NCBI GenBank assembly: GCA_900550025.1
Contig: URQP01000003.1
Coordinates: 1-64,000 of the forward strand
Direction of reading: 5' to 3'
Source of the DNA: an uncultured Porphyromonadaceae bacterium
GTDB lineage: Bacteria > Bacteroidota > Bacteroidia > Bacteroidales > Muribaculaceae
DNA: 64,000 nt
Numbering within the stretch: position 1 is the stretch's first letter; each line of letters begins with the position of its first letter. The notes below the pieces were generated by a model. It saw nothing but the letters and a program-made list of their open reading frames with translations. It made no database searches and was not told the origin of the DNA. Below, piece by piece: positions 1-7,612 of this stretch. Both the position numbers and the translations under genes were made by a program.

Positions 1-35
1 ATTTATTAGATTCATATAATTTTTAAGATTATTCG

Positions 36-62
36 GAGATTATAGCTTCTATCTATAATCTC
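36..62. terminator. AT-rich 10-bp perfect hairpin
   Basis: GAGATTATAG at 36-45 is perfectly complementary to CTATAATCTC at 53-62, with a 7-nt loop. On the plus strand it is followed by TATTTTTATT. On the minus strand, downstream of the gene at 111-488, the following bases are not T-rich. It is terminator-like, but its direction is unclear. Confidence 0.4.
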
Positions 63-110
63 TATTTTTATTGTGCAGGTGTTACTTTATATTCTATGTC
101 ACTCTTTAAG

Positions 111-488
111 TTATATTAATGGCGCACCATATATTTTAACTTTGTCAATTAGCTCATAGTTATTATATAACTTAATATAATTATAGCTTGTAGCTTTTCC
201 ACAACAATTAACTTGATAATTGATAATACTTTCTAACATTTTAGTAAATAAACTACTATGTGAGGTTAATATTATTTCTTGAATATATCCCCAAAAACAG
301 TCATATGAAACACAATCTATTTTATTTACGGTTTTATATTTAGATTTTAGTTTCAATCGCAATTCTTCTTTTTCTTTCTCTATGAAATTTAGTCTTTTTG
401 GACTAATATCAAGTAATTGTTCATTAGACTCATCTATATCAGTGTATATACCTTTTGACAAGTCGTTAAAGTTAATCATCTTTGCCAT
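111..488 (-). CDS. Small hypothetical protein in phage-like block
   Basis: This is a 125-residue protein that I do not recognise. It is Lys/Ile/Asn/Tyr-rich, has no obvious signal peptide or membrane segment, and is probably cytosolic. The N-terminal half (about residues 30-55) is charged and may be helical; the C-terminal half has an NYQVNCCGK stretch. Its ATG overlaps the last codons of the upstream 485-residue gene by 17 nt, so the two are likely translationally coupled. A second in-frame ATG three codons in is an alternative start. Base composition is as AT-rich as its neighbour and unlike the chromosomal genes from 2,161 onward, which supports a phage or mobile origin. Function unknown. 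Confidence 0.6.
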   Translation of the reverse strand: MAKMINFNDLSKGIYTDIDESNEQLLDISPKRLNFIEKEKEELRLKLKSKYKTVNKIDCVSYDCFWGYIQEIILTSHSSLFTKMLESIINYQVNCCGKATSYNYIKLYNNYELIDKVKIYGAPLI

Positions 489-1929
489 TTCTATCTATAA
501 TTGTTTTACCAATGAAAGGAACTGTAATTATCCAGGAGTGTTTATTTGCCCATTCCAAGAATTTATTAATATCAGTAATACTGTCGAACCATTCTGTCAT
601 ATTATTGTCGAATCCTGTATCTTTAACGTAATTTTTCTTTGCATATTCGAACATTTCACGTGTTAGCGGTTCATCTTTCGTAAGACCAAAATAATTCTTT
701 AATTGAGTTAGCCTAGCTGAAGATTCCGTTCCATTTCCAATTTGAAAAAGGTAATCAGTATAAGGAGAGTCTATCTTATAAACATTCTTTGGAATTGGTT
801 CTGTCGGAATATAAGCCATATGACTAAGTTCATGAGCCCTTGTTGCAATGTCGTTAGTAAAGCTTCTATTAATTCCTTCTCCAAAACCTCTTGCTATATT
901 ATCTACATAAGCATTATCTGGAGAAATTGAATAGTCTATTATAACGGTATTATAAGTAGGATTATTTAGTCCATTCATATAACCTAAATTAGATAATTCT
1001 TCTAATCTATCTTTTTCCTTATTTGATAATGTAAAATTATAATATCTTTGAAACTCGTCAATATTTCCTTTGAAAGTATATTGCATCTTTCTTAACATAT
1101 CAAGTAATTTCTTATCATCTTGGGATAGATTTGGAAGATTATTTATATTTTCTTTTATTCTTTCTTTTGCTCCACCATTTCTCCACCTTTCCCATTGAAT
1201 ATCAAGAGATTTAGAAAGAGGATAAGTTTTAAACTCTCTCTTAGAAGAATTTAAAGAAATAGGTAAATTATCTTTTTTATTACCTTCATATTTAAAAGAA
1301 AATTTTTTAGTTTTTAATTTAGGTTTATTTGTTTTAAATCTTTTAGGGCTAAACCATAGAGCGGCATCGCCAACTCCATTAATAGCCATAGACCAATAAG
1401 GATGATTTTCAGCAAACTTATCAGTAACTATTCCGTTATTACCCATCCAGCTATCTACTACGTTATTTCCTCTGACGGCATCTAATGTCAAGCGTATATT
1501 TTGAGTAGGACTAAATCTATTAATTGCACCAGCAGTAGCAATATTAGTAAAATCATAGATATTACTAAGCATATCCCAATTCTGTGAGAAGTCGGGATTT
1601 CTTGCTTCCGCCTTACGATAATTCTTTACTCTGATATTATCTGGATTTAACATTATCTCGTCGTTAAACCATTCAGGAAATGTTCTTGTTTTGGTTTCTT
1701 CTATCTTTACTTCTGGAAGCACTTTCTTCTTTAAGTATTTAGGATTTGAAGTATCATACTTATCTAAATCTTTTGTTAGAATCGGTGTTCCATTCTCATC
1801 TACATAAATATACTTAGCTGATAATGACTTATTTCCTTTACTATCAGTATATTTACCTTGATAATTAGGATCTGCATCAGCATAATAAGCTATCGGTTTT
1901 CCATTGTTGTACTTAGGTATTAATTTCAT
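472..1929 (-). CDS. Phage-like protein with HELSH metallopeptidase motif
   Basis: This is a 485-residue protein. It opens with MKLIPKYNNGKP; N termini of the form KLIPKYQxG are familiar from large virion-associated proteins of gut Bacteroidales phages, including crAss-like ones (recalled, not searched). A HExxH zinc-binding motif, HELSH, lies at residues 366-370, followed by an acidic and aromatic region (about 385-450) that could supply further ligands. The middle (about 200-300) is Lys/Arg-rich. No signal peptide is visible. A plausible role is a virion or host-interaction metallopeptidase, but only the HExxH motif supports enzyme activity. It shares its very AT-rich composition with the gene at 111-488 and with the adjacent tRNA. 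Whether it is a prophage remnant or a separate phage contig joined here cannot be decided from the window. Confidence 0.6.
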   Translation of the reverse strand: MKLIPKYNNGKPIAYYADADPNYQGKYTDSKGNKSLSAKYIYVDENGTPILTKDLDKYDTSNPKYLKKKVLPEVKIEETKTRTFPEWFNDEIMLNPDNIRVKNYRKAEARNPDFSQNWDMLSNIYDFTNIATAGAINRFSPTQNIRLTLDAVRGNNVVDSWMGNNGIVTDKFAENHPYWSMAINGVGDAALWFSPKRFKTNKPKLKTKKFSFKYEGNKKDNLPISLNSSKREFKTYPLSKSLDIQWERWRNGGAKERIKENINNLPNLSQDDKKLLDMLRKMQYTFKGNIDEFQRYYNFTLSNKEKDRLEELSNLGYMNGLNNPTYNTVIIDYSISPDNAYVDNIARGFGEGINRSFTNDIATRAHELSHMAYIPTEPIPKNVYKIDSPYTDYLFQIGNGTESSARLTQLKNYFGLTKDEPLTREMFEYAKKNYVKDTGFDNNMTEWFDSITDINKFLEWANKHSWIITVPFIGKTIIDRNGKDD

Positions 1930-1945
1930 TGTTTTTTTGGGTTAG

Positions 1946-2018
1946 TTGTCCTAAATAGAATCGAACTATTATTTTCAGAACCAAAATCTGACGTAATAAA
2001 CCATTATACTATAGGGCA
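1946..2018 (-). tRNA. tRNA-Gln (anticodon UUG), phage-type
   Basis: It folds on the minus strand as a 73-nt cloverleaf. The acceptor stem TGCCCTA/TAGGACA has one C-A mismatch. The D loop contains AATGG. The anticodon stem TCAGA/TCTGA encloses the loop TTTTGGT, which gives anticodon TTG. The T stem AATAG/CTATT encloses TTCGATT, and the discriminator base is A. CCA is not encoded; CTA follows. The AT-rich arms and the mismatch suggest a phage-encoded tRNA rather than the host copy. It lies 16 nt upstream of the HELSH gene on the same strand. It is not a stop-codon suppressor. Confidence 0.82.
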
Positions 2019-2020
2019 AT

Positions 2021-2095
2021 ATAAAGAGAGTATTAAATAATTAAAATTACAATGCTGATATTTGTTATATAAATAATTGCAGTAACTCTCTTTAT
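2021..2095. repeat. 11-bp perfect inverted repeat at block A/B boundary
   Basis: ATAAAGAGAGT at 2021-2031 and its exact complement ACTCTCTTTAT at 2085-2095 flank a 53-nt AT-rich spacer. It lies between the tRNA and the sigma-factor gene, where composition changes. It could be a long-stem terminator, a small structured RNA or a recombination footprint; nothing in the sequence decides among these. Confidence 0.45.
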
Positions 2096-2160
2096 TAATT
2101 AGACATTTTTAATTACAGGAAGTTTAATCCTCGACAGTTTAAAGACATATCACAGGTCTA

Positions 2161-2748
2161 CTATAAAAGAATGATATTCCGCTCGTCAGCTATTTTGCGC
2201 AGATTCAATATCGCATAACGCATCCTGCCAAGGGCGGTATTAATACTCACCCCCGTATTCTCGGCAATTTCCTTGAAACTCATATCCTGATAATACCTCA
2301 TTTCAAGAACTTCCCTCTGCAACGGAGGAAGCTGCCCGACAAGCAACCTGACATCGTTAAGAATCTGCTCCCTGACAATGCTGTCCTCTATAGTCTCGTC
2401 GCTCAGCTCCTTTCTGTTCAGAATATTGACATTCCCGTCGTCGCACGACAATTGCGCCAACGATTTTTCTTGCCGGAAATAATCTATAATCAAATTGTGG
2501 GCAATACGCGTAATCCACGCAGGGAATTTACCATTCTCCGTGTATCTTCCCTGATTGATTGTAACTATTGCTTTCACGAAAGTTTCTTGAAACAAATCAT
2601 CTGCAAGATCCTTGTCTTTCACAATGTTCATTATGTATGAAAACACCCGACCTTGATGCCTTTGCAACAACACATCAAAAGCGCCATTCTCACCATTTGC
2701 ATACAGACTCACAAGTTGCTCATCTTGCAAAGTATTCAAATCTTCCAT
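2161..2748 (-). CDS. ECF RNA polymerase sigma factor (sigma-70 family, RpoE-like)
   Basis: This 195-residue protein has the two-domain ECF architecture. Region 2 (about residues 22-92) contains DLADDLFQETFVKA and the WITRIAHNLIIDYFR stretch that contacts the -10 element. Region 4 (about 130-185) has the helix-turn-helix core FKEIAENTGVSINTALGRMRYA. Length is normal for the family, and region 1.1 is absent, as expected. It directs RNA polymerase to a stress or envelope regulon, but the regulon cannot be inferred here because no anti-sigma gene is adjacent. It is transcribed alone from a Bacteroidetes-type promoter about 90 nt upstream. It is the first gene with chromosomal codon use after the AT-rich block. 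Confidence 0.9.
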   Translation of the reverse strand: MEDLNTLQDEQLVSLYANGENGAFDVLLQRHQGRVFSYIMNIVKDKDLADDLFQETFVKAIVTINQGRYTENGKFPAWITRIAHNLIIDYFRQEKSLAQLSCDDGNVNILNRKELSDETIEDSIVREQILNDVRLLVGQLPPLQREVLEMRYYQDMSFKEIAENTGVSINTALGRMRYAILNLRKIADERNIILL

Positions 2749-2836
2749 TAATCAAACTATTTTTCAATTATAGCGTAATGTAGATTCAATAGACAAAATG
2801 TTTTTAATTACTAATAGGTTTTATTTGATTTGACGG

Positions 2837-2868
2837 CAAAGCTATGCTGTTTTTTTGAAAAAAAGAAA
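2837..2868 (-). promoter_or_regulatory. Bacteroidetes-type promoter of the ECF sigma gene
   Basis: On the minus strand, TTTC (2865-2868) is followed after 20 nt by TAGCTTTG (2837-2844). This matches the TTTG-N19/20-TAnnTTTG consensus with one change in the upstream box. Confidence 0.6.
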
Positions 2869-2905
2869 TTTTATCTGACAAAAATCATATAAACCGGCAA
2901 TTTCG

Positions 2906-3667
2906 TCAAACGATTGTCAATGCAATCCCCATCTCCTCAAGCCGGGAACGCGTAGCCTGAGAGACCTTAGAGTCGGTTATTATCTGATCGACATCCTCAA
3001 GGTCTGAAATTTTACTGAATCCCCGCCGCCCGAATTTCGTAGAATCCGCAAGCACTATTGTCTTCTGGGCCGTGTGCATCATCACCCTGTTAAGACTCGC
3101 CTCCATCATATTGGTAGTCGTTATGCCAAAATCAAGGTCGATTCCGTCAACGCCAATAAACAATTTACTGCACGAAAAATCCGACAACGCCTGTTCTGCA
3201 TATTTCCCGACCACAGACTTGCTGCTATGGCGCAACAGCCCTCCCAACTGAATAATATCTATATTTTTATCTTTCGACAAAATGCTGGCGACCTCCAACG
3301 AAGCTGTTATTACGGTCAACTTGTCTGTCGCATGTATATTGCGGGCCAAGTAGTGCACGGTAGTCCCTGACGCTATCAATATGGAATCCTTAGGCGTAAT
3401 GAGACTTGCCGCCTTTATCCCTATCAACCGTTTCTCTTCCACGCAAAGTTTTTCTTTCTCGGAAACATTGCGGTTGTCGATATAAGGATCTATCAATATG
3501 GCCTTGCCATGATTCCGGTAAAGTTTCTTTGCATTCTCCAACTCTGTCAAGTCTTTTCTTATAGTCACTGACGAGACATTCAATTGTTCTGCTAAATCAG
3601 TGACTAATATAGAGTTGCTTTTCAGCAGCATATCTAATATTATGGAATGGCGCTCTTCTTTTGTCAT
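2906..3667 (-). CDS. DeoR/GlpR-family transcriptional regulator
   Basis: This 253-residue regulator has a DeoR-type N-terminal winged helix (about residues 1-57, with VTDLAEQLNVSSVTIRKDLTEL). The C-terminal DeoRC sensor domain (about 75-235) contains the sugar-phosphate-binding landmarks IASGTT, GGLLR and GVDGID. Members repress sugar or polyol catabolic genes and respond to phosphorylated intermediates. No sugar operon lies beside it; it diverges from dxr across 179 nt, so its target is probably elsewhere, with autoregulation possible. Length is normal for the family. A degenerate -7 box (TAACTTGC on the minus strand, near 3,700) may drive it. Confidence 0.88.
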   Translation of the reverse strand: MTKEERHSIILDMLLKSNSILVTDLAEQLNVSSVTIRKDLTELENAKKLYRNHGKAILIDPYIDNRNVSEKEKLCVEEKRLIGIKAASLITPKDSILIASGTTVHYLARNIHATDKLTVITASLEVASILSKDKNIDIIQLGGLLRHSSKSVVGKYAEQALSDFSCSKLFIGVDGIDLDFGITTTNMMEASLNRVMMHTAQKTIVLADSTKFGRRGFSKISDLEDVDQIITDSKVSQATRSRLEEMGIALTIV

Positions 3668-3793
3668 ATCAAACAGGCAATTTTAAAATTTGTTGCAAGT
3701 TAGCGATATATTTTTTGAAACGAAACTAATTGACGTTAAGAAAAGCAAAGCAATCAAAGCAAACCGGCATTAATGTTTTTTTATAACCATTGA

Positions 3794-3825
3794 TTTCCGT
3801 ATCAGGGATAATTCTTATATTTTTG
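3794..3825 (+). promoter_or_regulatory. Bacteroidetes-type promoter of dxr
   Basis: TTTC at 3794-3797, a 20-nt gap, then TATTTTTG at 3818-3825. It lies about 22 nt before the GTG start of dxr. Confidence 0.6.
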
Positions 3826-3846
3826 CACAATTAACTTTGGAATAAC

Positions 3847-5004
3847 GTGCAAAAAAGAAAAAATATAGCCATTTTGGGCAGCACCGGCTCTATCGGCACA
3901 CAGACTTTGGATGTAATTTCGGAATATCCGGACAGATTATATCCATATCTGTTGACGGCAAACCGCAATTCCGGGCTGCTAATATCCCAGGCTTTGAGAT
4001 ACAAGCCGCACAAGGTTGTCATTGCCGACCCCTCACTCTACACGGAAGTGAGAGACGCACTGTCAGGCACGGGAATAGAAGTCGCGTCAGGTATGGATGC
4101 CATAACCGAGGCAGTGACCGATACGAATATCGAAATCGTAGTCACCGCACTCGTAGGCTACAGCGGACTGGCTCCTACAATAAGCGCAATCAACGCCGGG
4201 AAGAAAATAGCGTTGGCCAATAAAGAGACTCTTGTCGTAGCCGGAGAACTTATAACGACGATGTTGAAGGACTCGGAATCGGAAGTGATTCCCGTTGACT
4301 CAGAACACTCCGCTATTTTCCAATGCCTTATAGGCGAAGACAAAAAATCGGTAGAGCAACTGATACTCACAGCGTCGGGAGGGCCGTTCCGCACCAAGTC
4401 GCCTGCGGATATGGAAAATGTGACAAAAGCGGACGCACTCAACCATCCTAATTGGAAAATGGGAGCGAAAGTCACAATCGATTCGGCCTCGATGATGAAC
4501 AAAGGTTTTGAAATGATTGAAGCCCGATGGCTTTTCGACATCGAGCCGGAGCGTATCGAAATCGTAGTACACCCACAATCCATCATACATTCTATGGTGG
4601 AATTCACAGACGGCTCCATAAAAGCACAATTAGGCATGCCCGACATGCGGCTTCCGATACGCTATGCGCTCAATTATCCCGAACGGTTGCCGTCGAAAGC
4701 AGAACGGTTGTCGGTTGAACGGTATTCATCCCTGACATTCGAGAAACCGGATATGAAGAAATTTCCTCTGCTTGAAATGGCATTCGAAGCAATAAAGACA
4801 GGGGGAAACACGCCATGCGCTCTCAATGCCGCCAACGAGATTGCCGTAGCCGCCTTCCTTGATGAAAAAATACGATTCATCGACATGCCGGGGATTGTCG
4901 AGAAAGCTGTGACAATGAATAAATTCATCGCAAATCCGTCGTACAACGACCTGATTTGCACAAACAAAGAGATAAGAGAAATAACCTCATCGTTGATTAA
5001 ATAA
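3847..5004 (+). CDS. dxr: 1-deoxy-D-xylulose-5-phosphate reductoisomerase
   Basis: It catalyses the NADPH-dependent rearrangement and reduction of DXP to 2-C-methyl-D-erythritol 4-phosphate, the committed step of the MEP isoprenoid pathway, in the cytosol. The 385-residue length is close to the family norm. The Rossmann motif GSTGSIG is at residues 11-17. The ALANKETLV segment, the DSEHSAIFQ metal and substrate region, ASGGPF and the HPNWKMGAKVTIDSASMMNKG loop are all present. The start is GTG; it gives the expected N terminus and the strong promoter sits just upstream. It heads a plus-strand run dxr-rseP-rlmI-DPP III with gaps of about 10-25 nt. Confidence 0.97.
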   Translation: MQKRKNIAILGSTGSIGTQTLDVISEYPDRLYPYLLTANRNSGLLISQALRYKPHKVVIADPSLYTEVRDALSGTGIEVASGMDAITEAVTDTNIEIVVTALVGYSGLAPTISAINAGKKIALANKETLVVAGELITTMLKDSESEVIPVDSEHSAIFQCLIGEDKKSVEQLILTASGGPFRTKSPADMENVTKADALNHPNWKMGAKVTIDSASMMNKGFEMIEARWLFDIEPERIEIVVHPQSIIHSMVEFTDGSIKAQLGMPDMRLPIRYALNYPERLPSKAERLSVERYSSLTFEKPDMKKFPLLEMAFEAIKTGGNTPCALNAANEIAVAAFLDEKIRFIDMPGIVEKAVTMNKFIANPSYNDLICTNKEIREITSSLIK

Positions 5005-5020
5005 GAACATATATATTTAA

Positions 5021-6397
5021 ATGGAAGCATCTTTTTTTATTAAAGCGGCGCAACTGATAATAGCATTCGGCCTGCTCGTCATAGTGCATGAATTCGGACA
5101 TTATCTGTTTGCAAGGATATTCGGCATCAGGGTAGAAAAGTTCTATATATTTTTCGATCCTTGGTTCAGCCTTTTCAAATTCAAGCCCAAAAAGAAACCC
5201 GGGACAGAAGATAAAGCTTCATGGAGAGATACAGAATACGGTATAGGCTGGCTACCGCTCGGCGGATACTGCAAAATTTCAGGCATGATTGACGAGTCAA
5301 TGGATACCGAACAAATGAAACAGCCCGTACAACCATGGGAGTTCCGCGCCAAACCCGCATGGCAACGACTGTTGGTAATGGTTGCCGGAGTAGTTTTCAA
5401 TTTCATATTGGCCATAGTGATTTATGCCGGAATTGCCTATACATGGGGCGATGCCTATATCCCCTACGAAAACGCCACATACGGAATGCAATACTGCGAG
5501 ACAGCCCATAAAGCAGGTTTCAAGGACGGCGACATCCCATTGTACGCCGACAGAGAGAAACTCAATGCGGCAAATTTCGACCTGCTGAATATGCTTGAAG
5601 CAAAGACAATAACAGTATTGCGCAATGGGAAAGACACGGTAAGCATAAACCTGCCGGACAATATGGTCATGGCCGTCAACAACGAATTGAAAGACAGCGA
5701 CAACGGTTTCGGATTTATGACATACCGTTTCCCTGCCGTAGTGAAAGAGCCAGTCAAGGGTGAGGCAGCAGAAAAAGCAGGGCTGAAAGCCGGCGACCGC
5801 ATAACCGGAGTTGACAGCGTCCCGACCGAGACTTGGGATTTGTTCACAGCCGAACTCGCCAAGAAAAAAGGGCAAGAAATAACCCTGCAATACATAAGGC
5901 CCGACGGCTCGGAGGCTTCTACCACTTTGAAAACCACCGATTCCGGAAAAATAGGCATATTACTTACACCGATAACTGAAATTTACGAAACTAAAGTAGT
6001 TAAATATTCCTTATTGGGTTCTGTGCCGCGCGGCATAGAAATAGGAGTAGACAAGCTTACTTCCTATATAGACCAGATGAAATATGTGTTTACAAAGGAA
6101 GGAGCCCAGAGTCTCGGCGGGTTCGGTGCCATAGGCGATATGTTCCCCGACCAATGGAACTGGTATCAATTCTGGGTAATCACCGCTTTCATATCGGTAG
6201 CGTTGGCCTTTATGAACATACTGCCTATTCCAGCTTTGGACGGCGGACACGTGATATTCCTCATTTATGAAATGATAACCGGGAAACAACCCAGCCAAAA
6301 AGTGCTGGAATATGCGCAAATGACAGGCCTCATCCTGTTAGTGGCTCTGCTGCTTTATGCAAACGGCAACGACATATACCGGTTCTTCTTCAAATAA
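5021..6397 (+). CDS. rseP: RseP-family site-2 (intramembrane) zinc protease
   Basis: This 458-residue membrane protease should cleave membrane-tethered anti-sigma factors or signal-peptide remnants. The active site HEFGH is in the first membrane segment (residues 23-27), and the third zinc ligand lies in LDGGH at 406-410. A PDZ domain (about 240-300, with EKAGLKAGDRITGVDS) precedes the C-terminal membrane segments, and a degenerate PDZ (about 145-210) comes before it. The region after the first helix carries the basic KFKPKKKPG insertion common in Bacteroidetes homologues. It follows dxr by 16 nt, the widely conserved dxr-rseP arrangement. Confidence 0.95.
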   Translation: MEASFFIKAAQLIIAFGLLVIVHEFGHYLFARIFGIRVEKFYIFFDPWFSLFKFKPKKKPGTEDKASWRDTEYGIGWLPLGGYCKISGMIDESMDTEQMKQPVQPWEFRAKPAWQRLLVMVAGVVFNFILAIVIYAGIAYTWGDAYIPYENATYGMQYCETAHKAGFKDGDIPLYADREKLNAANFDLLNMLEAKTITVLRNGKDTVSINLPDNMVMAVNNELKDSDNGFGFMTYRFPAVVKEPVKGEAAEKAGLKAGDRITGVDSVPTETWDLFTAELAKKKGQEITLQYIRPDGSEASTTLKTTDSGKIGILLTPITEIYETKVVKYSLLGSVPRGIEIGVDKLTSYIDQMKYVFTKEGAQSLGGFGAIGDMFPDQWNWYQFWVITAFISVALAFMNILPIPALDGGHVIFLIYEMITGKQPSQKVLEYAQMTGLILLVALLLYANGNDIYRFFFK

Positions 6398-6406
6398 TCA
6401 ATTGAC

Positions 6407-7588
6407 ATGGCATACAAAAAAATCATACTGAAAAGAGGGAAAGAAGAATCGCTGCAACGGTTTCACCCATGGGTGTTTTCCGGTGCTATTGCCCATATTG
6501 ACAACGGCATAGAAGAAGGCGACATTGTAGATGTATATTCTAATGACGGCAATTTTATCGCAGTCGGGCACTATCAGATAGGAAGCATAGCCGTGCGCGT
6601 GCTTGATTTTGCACAACGCACCATCGATAAAGCTTTTTTCGCGGAACGCCTGCAAAAAGCATTGGAATTACGCAAAAGTATCGGGCTTATCCGTCCGGAC
6701 AACAATGCTTTCCGCCTCGTCCATGGCGAAGGTGATTTTCTGCCCGGACTTGTAATCGACGTATATGACAAGACCGCCGTAGTACAGGCACATTCGCCGG
6801 GCATGCATTTCGCAAGAGACATAATAGCGTCAGCGCTCGTCGACATAACCGGAGGCGTGCTATGCAATGTGTACTACAAATCGGAGACAACCCTACCCTA
6901 CAAAGCGGAACTTGACCCTCAGAACGACTATATAATAGGCAGCTACGACTCCAACATAGCAATGGAAAATGGGCTGAAATTCCGCGTAGACTGGCTACGT
7001 GGGCAAAAAACCGGTTTCTTTGTCGACCAACGCGACAACCGTTCGCTGCTCGAACATTATTCACAAGGACGGTCGGTTCTGAATATGTTCTGCTACACAG
7101 GCGGATTCTCTTTCTACGCGCTGCGCGGGAACGCAAAGCTGGTGCACTCGGTCGACAGCTCGGCAAAAGCGATACAACTCACAAACGAAAATGTGGAACT
7201 TAATTTTCCGGGCGACAAGCGGCATCAGGCATTTGAGGAAGACGCTTTCAAATTCCTCAACGGCATAGACGGCAAATACGACCTTATCGTGCTCGACCCT
7301 CCGGCTTTCGCCAAGCATAAGAGCGCATTGAAAAACGCGCTTGTAGGCTACCGCAAGCTGAACGCGAAAGCATTCGACAAGATTCGTCCGGGAGGCATAT
7401 TGTTCACCTTCTCTTGCTCACAGGCTGTCAGCAAAGAGCAATTCAGACTGGCTGTATTCAGCGCTGCTGCACAGTCGGGTAGAAAAGTACGCATCTTGCA
7501 CCAGCTCACTCAACCGGCCGACCATCCTGTCAGCATATACCATCCTGAAGGGGAATACCTTAAAGGATTAGTGCTTTATGTAGAATAA
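6407..7588 (+). CDS. rlmI: RlmI-like class I SAM-dependent rRNA cytosine methyltransferase
   Basis: This 393-residue enzyme has an N-terminal PUA RNA-binding domain (about residues 3-80, with HPWVFSGAI). A central EEHEE-like region is followed by a Rossmann methyltransferase domain (about 180-393). The landmarks are KTGFFVDQRDNR, LNMFCYTGGFS (the SAM-binding motif I), VLDPPAFAKHK (the catalytic DPP loop) and FTFSCSQ, where Cys is the likely nucleophile of m5C chemistry. RlmI methylates a cytosine in 23S rRNA; the exact base is inferred from the family. The gene starts 9 nt after rseP and is likely in the same operon. Confidence 0.9.
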   Translation: MAYKKIILKRGKEESLQRFHPWVFSGAIAHIDNGIEEGDIVDVYSNDGNFIAVGHYQIGSIAVRVLDFAQRTIDKAFFAERLQKALELRKSIGLIRPDNNAFRLVHGEGDFLPGLVIDVYDKTAVVQAHSPGMHFARDIIASALVDITGGVLCNVYYKSETTLPYKAELDPQNDYIIGSYDSNIAMENGLKFRVDWLRGQKTGFFVDQRDNRSLLEHYSQGRSVLNMFCYTGGFSFYALRGNAKLVHSVDSSAKAIQLTNENVELNFPGDKRHQAFEEDAFKFLNGIDGKYDLIVLDPPAFAKHKSALKNALVGYRKLNAKAFDKIRPGGILFTFSCSQAVSKEQFRLAVFSAAAQSGRKVRILHQLTQPADHPVSIYHPEGEYLKGLVLYVE

Positions 7589-7612
7589 CTAACTATTATA
7601 ACATCAATATCT

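Noticed and set aside
1946-2018. Suppressor tRNA allowing UAG read-through
   Set aside because: The anticodon is TTG (Gln), not CTA or TTA, and both phage-like genes end in TAA without internal stops.
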